A DNA stretch of 64,000 nucleotides from an uncultured Prevotellaceae bacterium (GTDB lineage: Bacteria; Bacteroidota; Bacteroidia; Bacteroidales; Bacteroidaceae), in assembly GCA_900316985.1 (NCBI GenBank), contig ONFE01000011.1:1-64000 (forward strand), written 5' to 3'. Shown here piece by piece: positions 16,644 through 27,122 of the stretch. The first letter of the stretch is position 1. Each line of letters begins with the position of its first letter. Below the pieces are notes generated by a model. That model was not told the DNA's origin and searched no databases. It saw only the letters and a list, made by a program, of their open reading frames with translations. Both the position numbers and the translations under genes were made by a program.

Positions 16644-19106
16644 ATGCGACTGATTAGCTCTTTTGTCATCTCCATGCTATTATTGGCTGTTGCAAACAGC
16701 CGTGCAGCCAACACTTTCGTTGACTTCAATCAAGGTGATTTTCAATTAAATAAAGGAAACCGGGTGACCATTGGCGTTGCCGACAATGAGCAGCGTGGCG
16801 TGCTCCGTGCAGCCAAGAATCTCAGTGTTGACCTTAAGGCTGTTTGTGGCGCTGATGTTTCATTGGGCAACATTTCTTCTTCCACCATTGTAGCTGGTAC
16901 TGTGGGAAGTAGCAAAATCATCGATGAAATGGTTAAAAATCGCGTCTTTGATGCCAAAATGCTCAAGGGTAAACGTGAGATGTATGTCATTACAGTGACG
17001 GATGGTCAGGTGGTCATTGCTGGTAGTGACCGTAGAGGCACCATCTTTGGTATTTATGAATTGTCACGCCAGTTGGGCGTTTCTCCTTGGTATTACTGGG
17101 CAGATGTACCTACCGAACATCATTCAGAAGTCTTTTTGCATAAAGGTACCTATACGGACGGAGAGCCAGCCGTACGCTATCGTGGACTGTTTCTTAATGA
17201 CGAAGCCCCCTGTCTGACCTCATGGGTGAAGAATACTTTTGGCACGGACTATGGCGACCACCGTTTCTATGAAAAGGTCTTTGAGTTGATTCTCCGCCTG
17301 AAAGGAAACTTTATGTGGCCGGCCATGTGGGGGTGGGCTTTCTATGCCGATGATCCAGAAAATTTGAAGACTGCCGATGAAATGGGCATCATGATGGGTA
17401 CTTCCCATCATGAGCCAATGGCACGCAACCATCAGGAGTACGCTCGCGACCGAAAGGGTTGGGGCGCATGGAACTATAACACGAACCAGAAGAACCTGGA
17501 CCGCTTCTTCCGCGAAGGCATTGAGCGCATGAAAGGCACTGATGATGTAGTGACTATCGGTATGCGTGGTGACGGTGATGAGGCTATGAGCGCAGAAGCA
17601 GATACGAAATTGATGGAGCGTATCGTGAAGAATCAGCGTCAGATTATTGCCGATGTGACCAAACGGCCCGCCAAGGAGACGCCACAAGTATGGGCGCTCT
17701 ATAAGGAGGTGCTTGATTATTATGATAAAGGTATGAAAGTTCCTGATGACGTACTGATTCTGCTTTGTGACGATAACTGGGGCAATGTGCGCCGTGTGCC
17801 CAATGCCCAGGAGCGTAAGCACAAAGGTGGCTGGGGTCTTTATTATCACGTTGACTACGTGGGTGCCCCTCGCAATTCAAAGTGGCTGAACGTGACGCCT
17901 TCGCAGAATATGTGGGAGCAACTCTCCCTGGCTTATAATAACGGTATCGACCGTATGTGGATCCTGAATGTCGGTGATTTGAAGCCCATGGAGTATCCTA
18001 TCCAGTTGTTCATGGACATGGCATGGAAGCCAGGTGCTGTCAGTGTGGATGTGGTAGGTTCGCACACCTTGCCTTTCTGCATAGAGACTTTTGGAAAAGA
18101 ACAAGCTCCTGAGGCTGCCCGCCTGTTGAACCAGATCTCTAAAATCAACGGTCGTAGTACGGCTGAGATGCTGGATGCCAGAACCTATGCTTTGGATGAG
18201 TGGCCGCGGGTCATCAGTGAATATCAAAGTCTGGAAATTGCTGCTTTGGAGCAATTTTCGTCCATTTCATCGGAATATAAGGATGCCTATCGGCAGATTA
18301 TCCTGTTCCCTGTTCAGGCCATGAGCAATTTGCATCAGATGTATTATGCACACGCCATGAACCAGAGACTCTATAAGGAACAGAATCCCGAGTGTAACCG
18401 TTGGGCAGACGAAGTGGACCGTTGCTTCAAAAGAGATGCAGAACTCTGTGCCTATTATAATCAAGAGATGTCAGACGGAAAGTGGAATGGCATGATGACC
18501 CAGAAGCATATAGGCTATCGTTCATGGAATGATGACTTCGCAGCAGGCGACGTGATGCCAGTCGTGAATCGGATCAAAGAGCAGGATGGTGGCAATGTGT
18601 TCACGGAAAAAGACGGTTATGTGGCCATAGAGGCAGAGCACTATTATCAGAAGAATGAAGCTGCCGGTTCTCCACTTCTGGTGATTCCTGGCATGGGACG
18701 TACGTTAAGTGGTGTTCGCATTGATGGAGGTAGCCTGCTCTATAAATGGGAAACAACCAGTGATTGTCAGCAGGCAACCGTTCATGTCGTCGTGAAATCA
18801 ACGCTTGATTATCTTAACAAGGGTGGTCTGGAATATGAAATCAGTGTGGATGGTGGGACTCCTCAGGTTGTGAATTTCAATTCTAACCTGAACGAAAAAC
18901 CGGAGAACATCTACAGTACCTATTATCCCACAGTAGCCCGCAGAGTGGTTGAGAGCACCGTCAAGTTCCCCATGACCAAAGGCTTGCATACCCTGAAGTT
19001 TGCCCCTAAGGATCCGAATATCATACTGGAGAAGATTGTGATTGACCTTGGCGGCTATCACCGGCAATTCCTTTACGGCGAGGAATCCCCCCGTAAATAT
19101 GAATAA
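16644..19106 (+). CDS. Xylan alpha-glucuronidase, glycoside hydrolase family 115
   Basis: The 820-residue protein has a signal peptide (MRLISSFVISMLLLAVANSRAA). GH115 features include IAGSDRRGTIFGIYELSRQLGVSPWYYWADVP, LRLKGNFMWPAMWGWAFYADDPEN and CDDNWGNVRRVP. A C-terminal beta-sandwich region starts near residue 660 (YVAIEAEHYYQKNEAAG). GH115 enzymes remove (methyl)glucuronic acid from internal and terminal xylose units of glucuronoxylan, which GH67 enzymes cannot do on polymers. It is the first gene on the plus side of the divergent xylan locus and is followed by the regulator. I did not assign catalytic residues. Confidence 0.92.
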   Translation: MRLISSFVISMLLLAVANSRAANTFVDFNQGDFQLNKGNRVTIGVADNEQRGVLRAAKNLSVDLKAVCGADVSLGNISSSTIVAGTVGSSKIIDEMVKNRVFDAKMLKGKREMYVITVTDGQVVIAGSDRRGTIFGIYELSRQLGVSPWYYWADVPTEHHSEVFLHKGTYTDGEPAVRYRGLFLNDEAPCLTSWVKNTFGTDYGDHRFYEKVFELILRLKGNFMWPAMWGWAFYADDPENLKTADEMGIMMGTSHHEPMARNHQEYARDRKGWGAWNYNTNQKNLDRFFREGIERMKGTDDVVTIGMRGDGDEAMSAEADTKLMERIVKNQRQIIADVTKRPAKETPQVWALYKEVLDYYDKGMKVPDDVLILLCDDNWGNVRRVPNAQERKHKGGWGLYYHVDYVGAPRNSKWLNVTPSQNMWEQLSLAYNNGIDRMWILNVGDLKPMEYPIQLFMDMAWKPGAVSVDVVGSHTLPFCIETFGKEQAPEAARLLNQISKINGRSTAEMLDARTYALDEWPRVISEYQSLEIAALEQFSSISSEYKDAYRQIILFPVQAMSNLHQMYYAHAMNQRLYKEQNPECNRWADEVDRCFKRDAELCAYYNQEMSDGKWNGMMTQKHIGYRSWNDDFAAGDVMPVVNRIKEQDGGNVFTEKDGYVAIEAEHYYQKNEAAGSPLLVIPGMGRTLSGVRIDGGSLLYKWETTSDCQQATVHVVVKSTLDYLNKGGLEYEISVDGGTPQVVNFNSNLNEKPENIYSTYYPTVARRVVESTVKFPMTKGLHTLKFAPKDPNIILEKIVIDLGGYHRQFLYGEESPRKYE

Positions 19107-19121
19107 AAATGAATGAAACAT

Positions 19122-19152
19122 TTTGAAATGTCATACTAAAACCGTATTTTTG
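19122..19152 (+). promoter_or_regulatory. Promoter of the hybrid two-component regulator
   Basis: TTTG at 19122-19125, a 19-bp spacer and TATTTTTG at 19145-19152 form a good Bacteroidetes promoter. The leader to the ATG at 19174 is about 18 nt. The regulator can thus be made apart from GH115. Confidence 0.75.
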
Positions 19153-19173
19153 CGGTTGAATCCCTTTTGCTGA

Positions 19174-22100
19174 ATGAAACAACTACGAACTATCATTATC
19201 ATAACCCTGGTCACAGTGATTTCCGGTCTGCTACATGCGGATATCGGACATCTTTATACTGGTGAGCAGATGTCGAGTTCTCTCATTGAATGTGTGACGC
19301 AAGACAAATATGGATTCCTGTGGGTGGGTACTGAATATGGCTTGAACAAGTTTGACGGCTACCGCTTCACCAGTTATTTCTCCGACCCCAAAGACAGTAC
19401 ATCCCTTGTGGTCAACGAGGTGGTGCGCCTGTTGAGCGACAGTCAAGGCCGCCTTTGGGTGGGTATGGGTAAAGGTCTTGCCAGGTTCGACTATGAAAAG
19501 AATCAGTTTCAACGCTATCATTTCCCGATAGCTGATTTGCCCCGTGTCAATTCTCTGATTGAAACTTCAAACGGCGATATCCTTATCGGAACGGCTGGCT
19601 TCGGACTTTTCAGTATCCGTAAAGGTGAGCAGCATATCACAGAGGAGAAAGCCTTTTGCAAACGACCTATAGATGATTACTTCAGCCGTATGTTTGAAGA
19701 TGACCAGCATAATATCTGGCGCAGTTCGCATCTGAATGTGCTGACTCGTTTTACCGTTAACAATCGCAAACCTACTGCTTTAAAGGATTTCGTGTCGCCC
19801 TATGGATTGCCTGTAGCCTATCTTAAGACAAACGATGGCGGGTTCCTGGTGGTTTGTATCTCAGGTATTTTACGCTATGATTACGCCACGGGTCAACTGA
19901 CCGATGCCGGCTATGATCTGTCGGCTCTTAACTCTCAAGTCTCCATCAAGCGCGCTTTGCGCAATAGTCAGGGAGACATTTTCATCGGAACTTCCGGCAA
20001 TGGACTGATGGTGATTCCTAATCACAGCAATGTGCTTCAGCCTGTCGAGTCATACAGTGGCCGTTTCAATCTTGCAACCTCCAATATTGCCGATCTCATT
20101 GAGGATAAGGACCATAATTTATGGCTGGGCTGTTATCAGAAAGGCCTTTTCCAACTGAATCAGGGCGAGGATGCTTTTAGCAGTTGGAATTTCTCTGAGC
20201 AGAACTATTTCATCGGCAGTAGTGTGTCTTCCATTGAAGCCGATGCAGCGACAGGCGATCTGCTTTGTACTGTCCAGAACAATGGCGTCTATCGGTTCAA
20301 CCGTCAAGGTAAGGTCGTTGGTCGTCTTGCTACGCCATCCGGCGCGAATTTCATCTACCACGACCGGCAAGGGCATTGGTGGCTGAGTACCTTGAATGCC
20401 CTTTATGCCTATAATCCTGTTACAGGCGTCAGTCAGCACAGGCAGACTTTTGATGGATGGGGTGTGAACTGCATGGCCGATGACGGGCAGGGACGGCTTT
20501 ATCTCTGTAACTATGGTAAGGGTATGGTCATCTATGACACTGCGTCTGGTGAAGCGACCAAGGTTTTTATGCAGACTCAGGATGGAACTGGAAACACGCT
20601 TTGCAACGACTGGATCAAAACAATGTTCATTGACCGATACGGTATGCTCTGGATTGGAACGAGTAATGGCCTTTCTTGTATGGACACCCAAACGCGCCAA
20701 TTCAAGCAATTTGGGAAGCGCGTTTTGCTGAAAGGCATTATGTGTACGTCTTTCGGTGAACAGCGTCAGGGAAATATCCTCGTCGGAACCAACAACGGTC
20801 TTTTTATCTACGACCGTATCAAGAATCAGTTGACCGAATTCCCAGGAGCGGAGAATCTCCGTAACAAAATTATCTATGGCATTGTCTCTGACCGCGAAGA
20901 TGATCTCTGGATCAGTACGTCAATGGGCATCTGGCAGTATTCTCAAAAGAATAAGCAGTTTATTCCGCATATCCATGGCAATGGATTGACCAACAAGGAA
21001 TATGTTCAGAATGCCGTCACCCAGACGGCTGACGGGCTGATTGCCTTTGGAACCAATGATGGTATCACTGTCTTCAATCCGGAAACGGTTAAGAATAGCA
21101 GTATGGAAATGGGAGAGGTGTATCTCACCAACTTTATTATCGGCAATCGACAGCTCAATTGTCTGGATGACCATTTCGAGATTCCATACGATGAAAGCAC
21201 GTTCACGATGGAATTTTCGCTGTTGACTTATAAGAATTCGGAAAACATCACTTTCGAATACCGCATTAATGGAGTCGGTGACTGGACCTCTACCAACGAA
21301 GGACAGAATGCCATTTCGTTTAATAAGATGAAACCTGGAAAGTATGTCATCGACGTGAGGGCGGTGAGTAACGGACAGACCTCAAAGAGCATCAAGACCA
21401 TCACGGTAATCGTACAGAATCCGTGGTATGCTTCCCCTTGGGCCTATCTGCTGTACGCGTTGCTTTTCGCCGGACTTTTCGTGTTGGGCGTTTACTGGTT
21501 TGAGCGTCGTCGTAAGGCTGATCTCGAAGAGTCGAAGATGCGTTTCCTCATCAATGCCACTCATGATATCCGCTCCCCACTGACACTTATCATGGGTCCA
21601 TTGAAGAAACTGAAGATGCGTGTCAGTGATGAGGAGAGCCTGGAAGACATCGAGACCATAGACCGCAATGCACAGCGGTTGATGCAACTCGTAAACCAAA
21701 TACTCGACGAGCGTAAAATAGATAAGAACCAGATGAGGCTGCATTGCAGGGAAACGGACCTTGTTTCATTCATGCGCGGTATTTTCAAGCTCTACGAATA
21801 CAACGCCCAGCAGCGAAATATCAAATTTACCTTCACGGCCAATAGTTTAGTAAGCGGTCATGACATGAACGCAAACGAAGCACCCCTTCAGCCCAAAATT
21901 ATGGCATGGGTGGACCGCGTGAATTTTGACAAAGTGATATCCAACCTGCTATCCAATGCCTTCAAATATACTTTTGATGGCGGAGAAATCAATATTGAAC
22001 TTGTAGAAGAGGAAAAGCAGATAGTCATTAAGGTGCGCGATAATGGCATCGGCCTGGATGAAGACAAGCCCGAGCGTCTCTTTGACCGCTTCTATCAGGG

Positions 22101-23142
22101 GAGCAACAGCCGTGACCTGCATCTCGACGGTACGGGCATCGGCCTCAATCTCTCCAAGGCCATCGTCAATATGCATGGCGGTGAGATCAAGGCGATGAAC
22201 CGCGAAGACGGCATGCGTGGCACGGTATTGACTATCATGCTGAAGAAAGGCAATAGCCATCTGAAACCGGAAGAAATAGAGTCCAAGGAAGAAATGGGTG
22301 ATTTGAAATCCTCTGTCAAAAGGCAGGCTTCCAAGAATTTCCGTATTCTCATTGTCGATGACGATGCAGAGATAGCAGGATATGTTCGTAACGAACTGGG
22401 AAATTGGTATCGTTTCGATGCGGCTCCTAACGGCAAGGAAGCGCTGAAAGCCTTGCTCACGGGTAAATACGACCTTGTGATTTCGGATGTGCTGATGCCT
22501 GAGATGGATGGTATCACGCTGCTGAAGAAAATCAAGGGCAATCCCAATATCAGTGACATTCCCGTAATTTTGCTGACCTCGAAGACCGAAGTCAGTGACC
22601 GTTTGGAAGGATTGAAACGCGGTGCCGACGCCTATCTTTCGAAGCCGTTCAATATGGATGAACTCCATATCCTTATCGATAATCTGATTGATAATGTCCG
22701 CCGTCTTCGCGGAAAGTTCTCAGGCGCACAGAAACAGGAAGAGAAAATGGAAAAGGTAGAGGTGAAGAGCAACAACGACAATCTGATGGATCGGATAATG
22801 AAATGTATTAACGAGAATCTTTCCGATCCTGATTTCAATGTGGAGAAACTTACCGAACAGGTAGGTATCAGCCGTGCGCAGCTGCATCGCAAAATGAAAG
22901 AGATAACGGGTATATCTGCAGGGGACTTCATCCGTAACCTTCGCCTGGAACAGGCCGCCCGCCTGATTGTGGAGAATAAGATAAATGTGACGCAGGTAGC
23001 ATATGCTGTGGGATTCAATAACCAGACTCACTTCTCTACAGTGTTCAAGAAGCATTATGGCATGACGCCTACGGAGTATCAAAGCAAAAAACTCAATACG
23101 CACTCTTCCCAAGAAAAAGGGAGTAGCCTTTCAAAATCTTGA
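19174..23142 (+). CDS. Hybrid two-component system regulator (sensor kinase, receiver and AraC domain)
   Basis: This 1322-residue protein combines a whole signalling chain. After a signal peptide come two-component propeller repeats (WVGTEYGLNKFDG, WVGMGKGLARFD, WIGTSNGLSC) over about residues 30-660. A Y_Y_Y domain follows, then a transmembrane helix at about 757-776. The histidine kinase has His797 in NATHDIRSPL, and the ATPase region has VISNLLSNAFKYT and DGTGIGLNLS. The receiver domain has Asp1105 (LVISDVLMPEMDG), and an AraC-type DNA-binding domain ends the protein (about 1215-1310). Such proteins sense oligosaccharides in the periplasm and switch on their utilisation locus. Its place between GH115 and GH67 makes it the likely xylan regulator, similar in role to XynR of Prevotella bryantii. 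Confidence 0.95.
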   Translation: MKQLRTIIIITLVTVISGLLHADIGHLYTGEQMSSSLIECVTQDKYGFLWVGTEYGLNKFDGYRFTSYFSDPKDSTSLVVNEVVRLLSDSQGRLWVGMGKGLARFDYEKNQFQRYHFPIADLPRVNSLIETSNGDILIGTAGFGLFSIRKGEQHITEEKAFCKRPIDDYFSRMFEDDQHNIWRSSHLNVLTRFTVNNRKPTALKDFVSPYGLPVAYLKTNDGGFLVVCISGILRYDYATGQLTDAGYDLSALNSQVSIKRALRNSQGDIFIGTSGNGLMVIPNHSNVLQPVESYSGRFNLATSNIADLIEDKDHNLWLGCYQKGLFQLNQGEDAFSSWNFSEQNYFIGSSVSSIEADAATGDLLCTVQNNGVYRFNRQGKVVGRLATPSGANFIYHDRQGHWWLSTLNALYAYNPVTGVSQHRQTFDGWGVNCMADDGQGRLYLCNYGKGMVIYDTASGEATKVFMQTQDGTGNTLCNDWIKTMFIDRYGMLWIGTSNGLSCMDTQTRQFKQFGKRVLLKGIMCTSFGEQRQGNILVGTNNGLFIYDRIKNQLTEFPGAENLRNKIIYGIVSDREDDLWISTSMGIWQYSQKNKQFIPHIHGNGLTNKEYVQNAVTQTADGLIAFGTNDGITVFNPETVKNSSMEMGEVYLTNFIIGNRQLNCLDDHFEIPYDESTFTMEFSLLTYKNSENITFEYRINGVGDWTSTNEGQNAISFNKMKPGKYVIDVRAVSNGQTSKSIKTITVIVQNPWYASPWAYLLYALLFAGLFVLGVYWFERRRKADLEESKMRFLINATHDIRSPLTLIMGPLKKLKMRVSDEESLEDIETIDRNAQRLMQLVNQILDERKIDKNQMRLHCRETDLVSFMRGIFKLYEYNAQQRNIKFTFTANSLVSGHDMNANEAPLQPKIMAWVDRVNFDKVISNLLSNAFKYTFDGGEINIELVEEEKQIVIKVRDNGIGLDEDKPERLFDRFYQGSNSRDLHLDGTGIGLNLSKAIVNMHGGEIKAMNREDGMRGTVLTIMLKKGNSHLKPEEIESKEEMGDLKSSVKRQASKNFRILIVDDDAEIAGYVRNELGNWYRFDAAPNGKEALKALLTGKYDLVISDVLMPEMDGITLLKKIKGNPNISDIPVILLTSKTEVSDRLEGLKRGADAYLSKPFNMDELHILIDNLIDNVRRLRGKFSGAQKQEEKMEKVEVKSNNDNLMDRIMKCINENLSDPDFNVEKLTEQVGISRAQLHRKMKEITGISAGDFIRNLRLEQAARLIVENKINVTQVAYAVGFNNQTHFSTVFKKHYGMTPTEYQSKKLNTHSSQEKGSSLSKS

Positions 23143-23177
23143 TTACAAAAAGAATATAGACTTTAAATAAAGAAAGA

Positions 23178-25157
23178 ATGAGGAGAAATACCCTAAGCTG
23201 GAAACGTGTTGTTTCATGCGTACTGTTTGTAATTGCTCCCACCCTCATTGGGAGAGTAGGAGCGGGGCTTCTGCATGCAGAAGACGGTTCTCAATTGTGG
23301 CTGCGCTATGAGAAGGTGAACACCTGCAAAGTGATAACCAGCGAGAAGTCGCCTACGGTAGAGATTGCTGTACGCGAACTGTCGGACTATTATCAAGGAA
23401 GGACTATCACCTTGCTCATCGACAAAAATCAGGAAGAGCCACTCATCAATGACGGTTTCTTCATCAAGAATGATACAATAGTAGCCAGCAATGATCTCGG
23501 TCTGCTTTATGGAGCCTATGAACTCCTGCGTCTGCAGAAAATAGGCAACCCCCAACTGAAAGGGAGAGGTTATTTGGAAAGAGGACTCAGGAGTGAGCCT
23601 TTCTTCTCGCTCCGTCTACTCAACCATTGGGACAATCTCGACGGGAGTATTGAGCGTGGTTATGCAGGTAATAGCATTTTCTGGGCAAAGGACCAAGCTG
23701 GTCTTTCCAAAACCAATACCCAGCACCTTGTTGAATATGCCAGGGCCAATGCCAGTATCGGCATCAACGGAACTGTGCTTAACAATGTGAATGCATCGCC
23801 TAAGATTCTTACCAAACCCTATCTTAATGAGGTGAAGCGCATTGCTGACATTCTTCGTCCTTATGGCATCCGCGTATATCTCTCCATTAACTTCGCTTCC
23901 TCAAAAGCCCTTGGCGAAACGAAAACTGCCGACCCACTGGATGCCAAGGTGAAGGCATGGTGGAAACGTAAGGCAAAGGAAATCTACAATCTGATTCCAG
24001 ATTTCGGAGGTTTCTTGGTAAAAGCCAATAGTGAAGGTCAGCCCGGTCCTTTCGATTACAACCGAACGCATGCCGATGGAGCCAATATGCTGGCAGATGC
24101 CCTGAAACCTTTTGGTGGCATCGTGATGTGGCGCTGCTTTGTCTATGGTGCTGCCCATAAGGGCGAGGACCGCGTGAAACAGGCTGTTTCAGAGTTCAAG
24201 CCATTAGACGGTCAGTTCCGTGACAATGTCATTCTCCAGACCAAGAACGGCCCGCTTGACTTCCAACCACGTGAACCATATAGTCCGATTTTTGACCAGA
24301 TAGTGCAAACACCGAATATGGTGGAGTTGCAAATCACTCAGGAATATCTCGGACAGTCGCGCCATCTGGTCTATCTGGCACCTATGTGGAGAGAGTTTTT
24401 CGAATACGTTCATCCCACCAAACTCCGCGGTATAGCCGGTGTTGCCAACATTGGTGATGATGCCAACTGGTGTGGGCATCATTTCTCACAGGCCAACTGG
24501 TATGCTTTTGGCCGTCTGGCGTGGAGCCCATTCATCGGTAGCGAGCAGATTGCCAGAGAGTGGCTCCGTCAAACGTTTACGATGGAAAGAGGATTTGTGG
24601 AGGCTATGCAGCGTGTGATGATGGAGAGCAGGGAGGCTTGTGTGAACTATATGATGCCTCTCGGACTACATCACATATTTAAATTCGACCACCATTACGG
24701 TCCTGAGCCCGATGGCTTCAAGGCAGATTATCCTATAGAATGGTGCCCCGTCTATTATCATAAGGCAGATGCAAAAGGCATCGGTTTCGACCGCAGTTCT
24801 ACGGGTTCAGATGCTGTCAGCCAGTACCGTGAACCGCTGAATGAAATCTATAATGATTTAGGGAGTTGCCCCGAGGAGTATCTGCTGTGGTTCCATCATG
24901 TGCCTTGGAATTATCAGATGCGTAGCGGTCTCACGCTCTGGCAGGAGATGCAGGAGAAATACAACAGTGGTGTACGCGACGTGGAGCGTTTCTGTATGAT
25001 ATGGGATAATATGAAGCCCTATTTCCAGAATGATATGCAGCGCTGGAACGAGGTGAAGACCCGATTGGATCACCAGTTGGAGAATGCCCGTGAGTGGCGC
25101 GATGTCTGTTTGAAATACTTCGGTAGTTTTGCTAATTCTAACCAAAACAATAAATAA
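23178..25157 (+). CDS. Alpha-glucuronidase, glycoside hydrolase family 67
   Basis: The 659-residue protein has a hydrophobic, signal-like N-terminus. GH67 markers include FFSLRLLNHWDNLDGSIERG, YAGNSIFW, the acid Glu286 in KANSEGQPGPFDYNRTHADGAN, and IVMWRCFVY. GH67 enzymes remove methylglucuronic acid from the non-reducing end of xylo-oligosaccharides, complementing GH115 on the polymer and GH10, which leaves such ends. It starts 35 bp after the regulator and its stop overlaps the next start by one base (TAATG), so these are co-transcribed. Confidence 0.93.
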   Translation: MRRNTLSWKRVVSCVLFVIAPTLIGRVGAGLLHAEDGSQLWLRYEKVNTCKVITSEKSPTVEIAVRELSDYYQGRTITLLIDKNQEEPLINDGFFIKNDTIVASNDLGLLYGAYELLRLQKIGNPQLKGRGYLERGLRSEPFFSLRLLNHWDNLDGSIERGYAGNSIFWAKDQAGLSKTNTQHLVEYARANASIGINGTVLNNVNASPKILTKPYLNEVKRIADILRPYGIRVYLSINFASSKALGETKTADPLDAKVKAWWKRKAKEIYNLIPDFGGFLVKANSEGQPGPFDYNRTHADGANMLADALKPFGGIVMWRCFVYGAAHKGEDRVKQAVSEFKPLDGQFRDNVILQTKNGPLDFQPREPYSPIFDQIVQTPNMVELQITQEYLGQSRHLVYLAPMWREFFEYVHPTKLRGIAGVANIGDDANWCGHHFSQANWYAFGRLAWSPFIGSEQIAREWLRQTFTMERGFVEAMQRVMMESREACVNYMMPLGLHHIFKFDHHYGPEPDGFKADYPIEWCPVYYHKADAKGIGFDRSSTGSDAVSQYREPLNEIYNDLGSCPEEYLLWFHHVPWNYQMRSGLTLWQEMQEKYNSGVRDVERFCMIWDNMKPYFQNDMQRWNEVKTRLDHQLENAREWRDVCLKYFGSFANSNQNNK

Positions 25158-26758
25158 TGGTTTCCAAACACCTCATAACTATTCTTCTACTGCTGTCATT
25201 CTATGTAGTTTCTGCTTCTGGTGCTCAGCGTGACGTCAACCGTCTTTTCATCCTGGGCGGTGAATTGAGCAACAGTGCGGCCACCTCCGTGGAGGATGTT
25301 GACGAGGTGATGCCGCGTATGGCAGCCCTTGGATTGAACACCGTGCTCGTGCCTGCCTATTGGGATTTGATAGAACCCGTGGAAGGACAGTATGACTGGA
25401 CACTTGTGGATCGCGTCATAGATAAGGCTCGCGAATGCAAGTTACAGGTGGTTTTCCTATGGTTTGGCGTGTGGAAGAACTCTATGTCGTGTTATGCTCC
25501 TTTATGGTTCAAGCAGGACACGAAGCGTTTCCCCCGTGCCATGACAAAGAATGGCAAGCCCTTAGAAATTGCTTCCGCTTTCTCGGAGAATGTATTTCAG
25601 GCTGATTGTAAAGTGTTTACCAAACTCATGGAACATTTGGCGCAAAAAGACCCACGGAAGGAAACGGTCATTATGCTTCAGATAGAAAATGAGATAGGTA
25701 TGCTTGAAGATGCCCGCGACCACTCGCCACTGGCCGAGTCCTTTTACCGCAAAAGTCAGTATCCTAATACATTGGAAGGTGATGAGGCCTTTATGGCTGA
25801 GCATTATGCACGTTATGTGGAACGTTTAGCCCAAGTGGCCCGCAAGTTTTATGATGTGCCGCTCTATGTGAATGCAGCCATGAATAGCCGTGGTCGTAAA
25901 CCCGGTGAGTATCCTTCGGCCGGACCGTTGGCCCATTTGGCTCCTATCTGGAAGAAATACGCGCCGAGTATCGATATGCTGGCTCCGGATATTTATGATA
26001 CGGGATTTAAGGGATGGGCTCGGCAATATGCACTTCCTGATAATCCATTATTCATTCCTGAAAGCCGTTGCTGCGAGAATAGTGGTGTGCGTGCACTTTA
26101 TTCCTTTGGCGCTTTTGATGCCATCGGTTTTTCTCCGTTTGCCATCGATCAGTCACCGGCAGAAGATACCCGTCATGTCTCGGAGGCATATGGCCTGATC
26201 TGGCAGATGAAGAACTACCTGCAGAAAGCCCGTGAAAAGGCTTGGGAGAAAGGCCGTTGGCAACAGGACAACGGCTTGTGGGGCGTTCTTTTCGATCATG
26301 AAGACAAGGAAGAAATGATTTCCGATGGCAATATAGTCTTGACTTGCCGCCATTATTTCACCCTGCCTTGGGATGCGCGTGCCAAGGCTGACGAATGGGC
26401 AGAAGGAGGTGCTATTATATATAAGGTGGCCCAGCATGAATACCTGATAGCAGGCAGCGGTGTGGTCGTGGAGTTCAAAACCCAGAGCGAATTGCGGCAG
26501 GAAAATCGTACGACGTTAGGTGAGGATGGTTTTGTGGATAAGGGAAATGTAGACCTCAGTAGTGTTTCTTCTGCAAAAGAAGCTCGGTGGCAGGGCAAAC
26601 GTATCGGTATTGGATACGTGGATCAGGTGAAGATAGATGAAGTTGGAAACTTGATTTATATTCGTCGTGATAACGGCGATCAGGACCACCAGGGGCGTCA
26701 TGCCCGCATCTCGGTGGGTGATTATAAGATCCTCCATGTGAAACTCTACGATTATTGA
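25157..26758 (+). CDS. Glycoside hydrolase family 35 (beta-galactosidase-like)
   Basis: The 533-residue protein has a signal peptide (about residues 1-23). The barrel has the GH35 pattern: LNTVLVPAYWDLIEPVEGQYDW, acid/base Glu179 in MLQIENEIGM and nucleophile Glu302 in LFIPESRCCEN. The C-terminal part resembles the DUF5597 region found in many Bacteroidetes GH35 proteins. In a xylan locus it could remove galactose or a related beta-linked sugar from side chains; the true substrate is uncertain. It is the last gene before a terminator. Confidence 0.85.
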   Translation: MVSKHLITILLLLSFYVVSASGAQRDVNRLFILGGELSNSAATSVEDVDEVMPRMAALGLNTVLVPAYWDLIEPVEGQYDWTLVDRVIDKARECKLQVVFLWFGVWKNSMSCYAPLWFKQDTKRFPRAMTKNGKPLEIASAFSENVFQADCKVFTKLMEHLAQKDPRKETVIMLQIENEIGMLEDARDHSPLAESFYRKSQYPNTLEGDEAFMAEHYARYVERLAQVARKFYDVPLYVNAAMNSRGRKPGEYPSAGPLAHLAPIWKKYAPSIDMLAPDIYDTGFKGWARQYALPDNPLFIPESRCCENSGVRALYSFGAFDAIGFSPFAIDQSPAEDTRHVSEAYGLIWQMKNYLQKAREKAWEKGRWQQDNGLWGVLFDHEDKEEMISDGNIVLTCRHYFTLPWDARAKADEWAEGGAIIYKVAQHEYLIAGSGVVVEFKTQSELRQENRTTLGEDGFVDKGNVDLSSVSSAKEARWQGKRIGIGYVDQVKIDEVGNLIYIRRDNGDQDHQGRHARISVGDYKILHVKLYDY

Positions 26759-26784
26759 GCCAGTTTCCTCACTTTATTCTAAAT

Positions 26785-26828
26785 AAGCAGAAAGTTTATT
26801 CTATGTCTCAAAAAACTTTCTGCTTTTT
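26785..26828 (+). terminator. Terminator after the GH35 gene
   Basis: Perfect 13-bp arms (AAGCAGAAAGTTT at 26785-26797 and its complement at 26813-26825) surround a 15-nt loop and run into TTTTTT. Confidence 0.75.
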
Positions 26829-26920
26829 TCATTTTATGACGTGACGACACCATTTTTCGGATAGAGACAATCGTTCATTTGTATGAAACAAACTTTAATT
26901 TCACTATATAATTATTTATA

Positions 26921-26928
26921 TAATTTTG
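26921..26928 (+). promoter_or_regulatory. Probable -7 element of the second susC operon; gap 26759-27122
   Basis: TAATTTTG fits TAnnTTTG and would give a leader of about 190 nt. No clear -33 TTTG is seen. Apart from this and the terminator, I see nothing else in the 364-bp gap; the long AT-rich leader could carry post-transcriptional control. Confidence 0.45.
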
Positions 26929-27122
26929 CAGCGGAATGTGAGACATATCGTTTGTTGCACTTTCTGTCTGGCTAAGAATCAAATTTAAATTATTAACTTA
27001 ATACAAATCTTAAATAATTGCTTATGACGTAATAAAAAACTGTTCTTTTGACATCACTCTTCCTGTTGGGGAGATTTATGTCGCCTTTTAACTAACCAAA
27101 GCATAACCCAAATTAAATAATT

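Noticed and set aside
21949..22668. A 239-codon minus-strand open frame within the hybrid regulator gene
   Set aside because: It is a shadow of the kinase and receiver domains.
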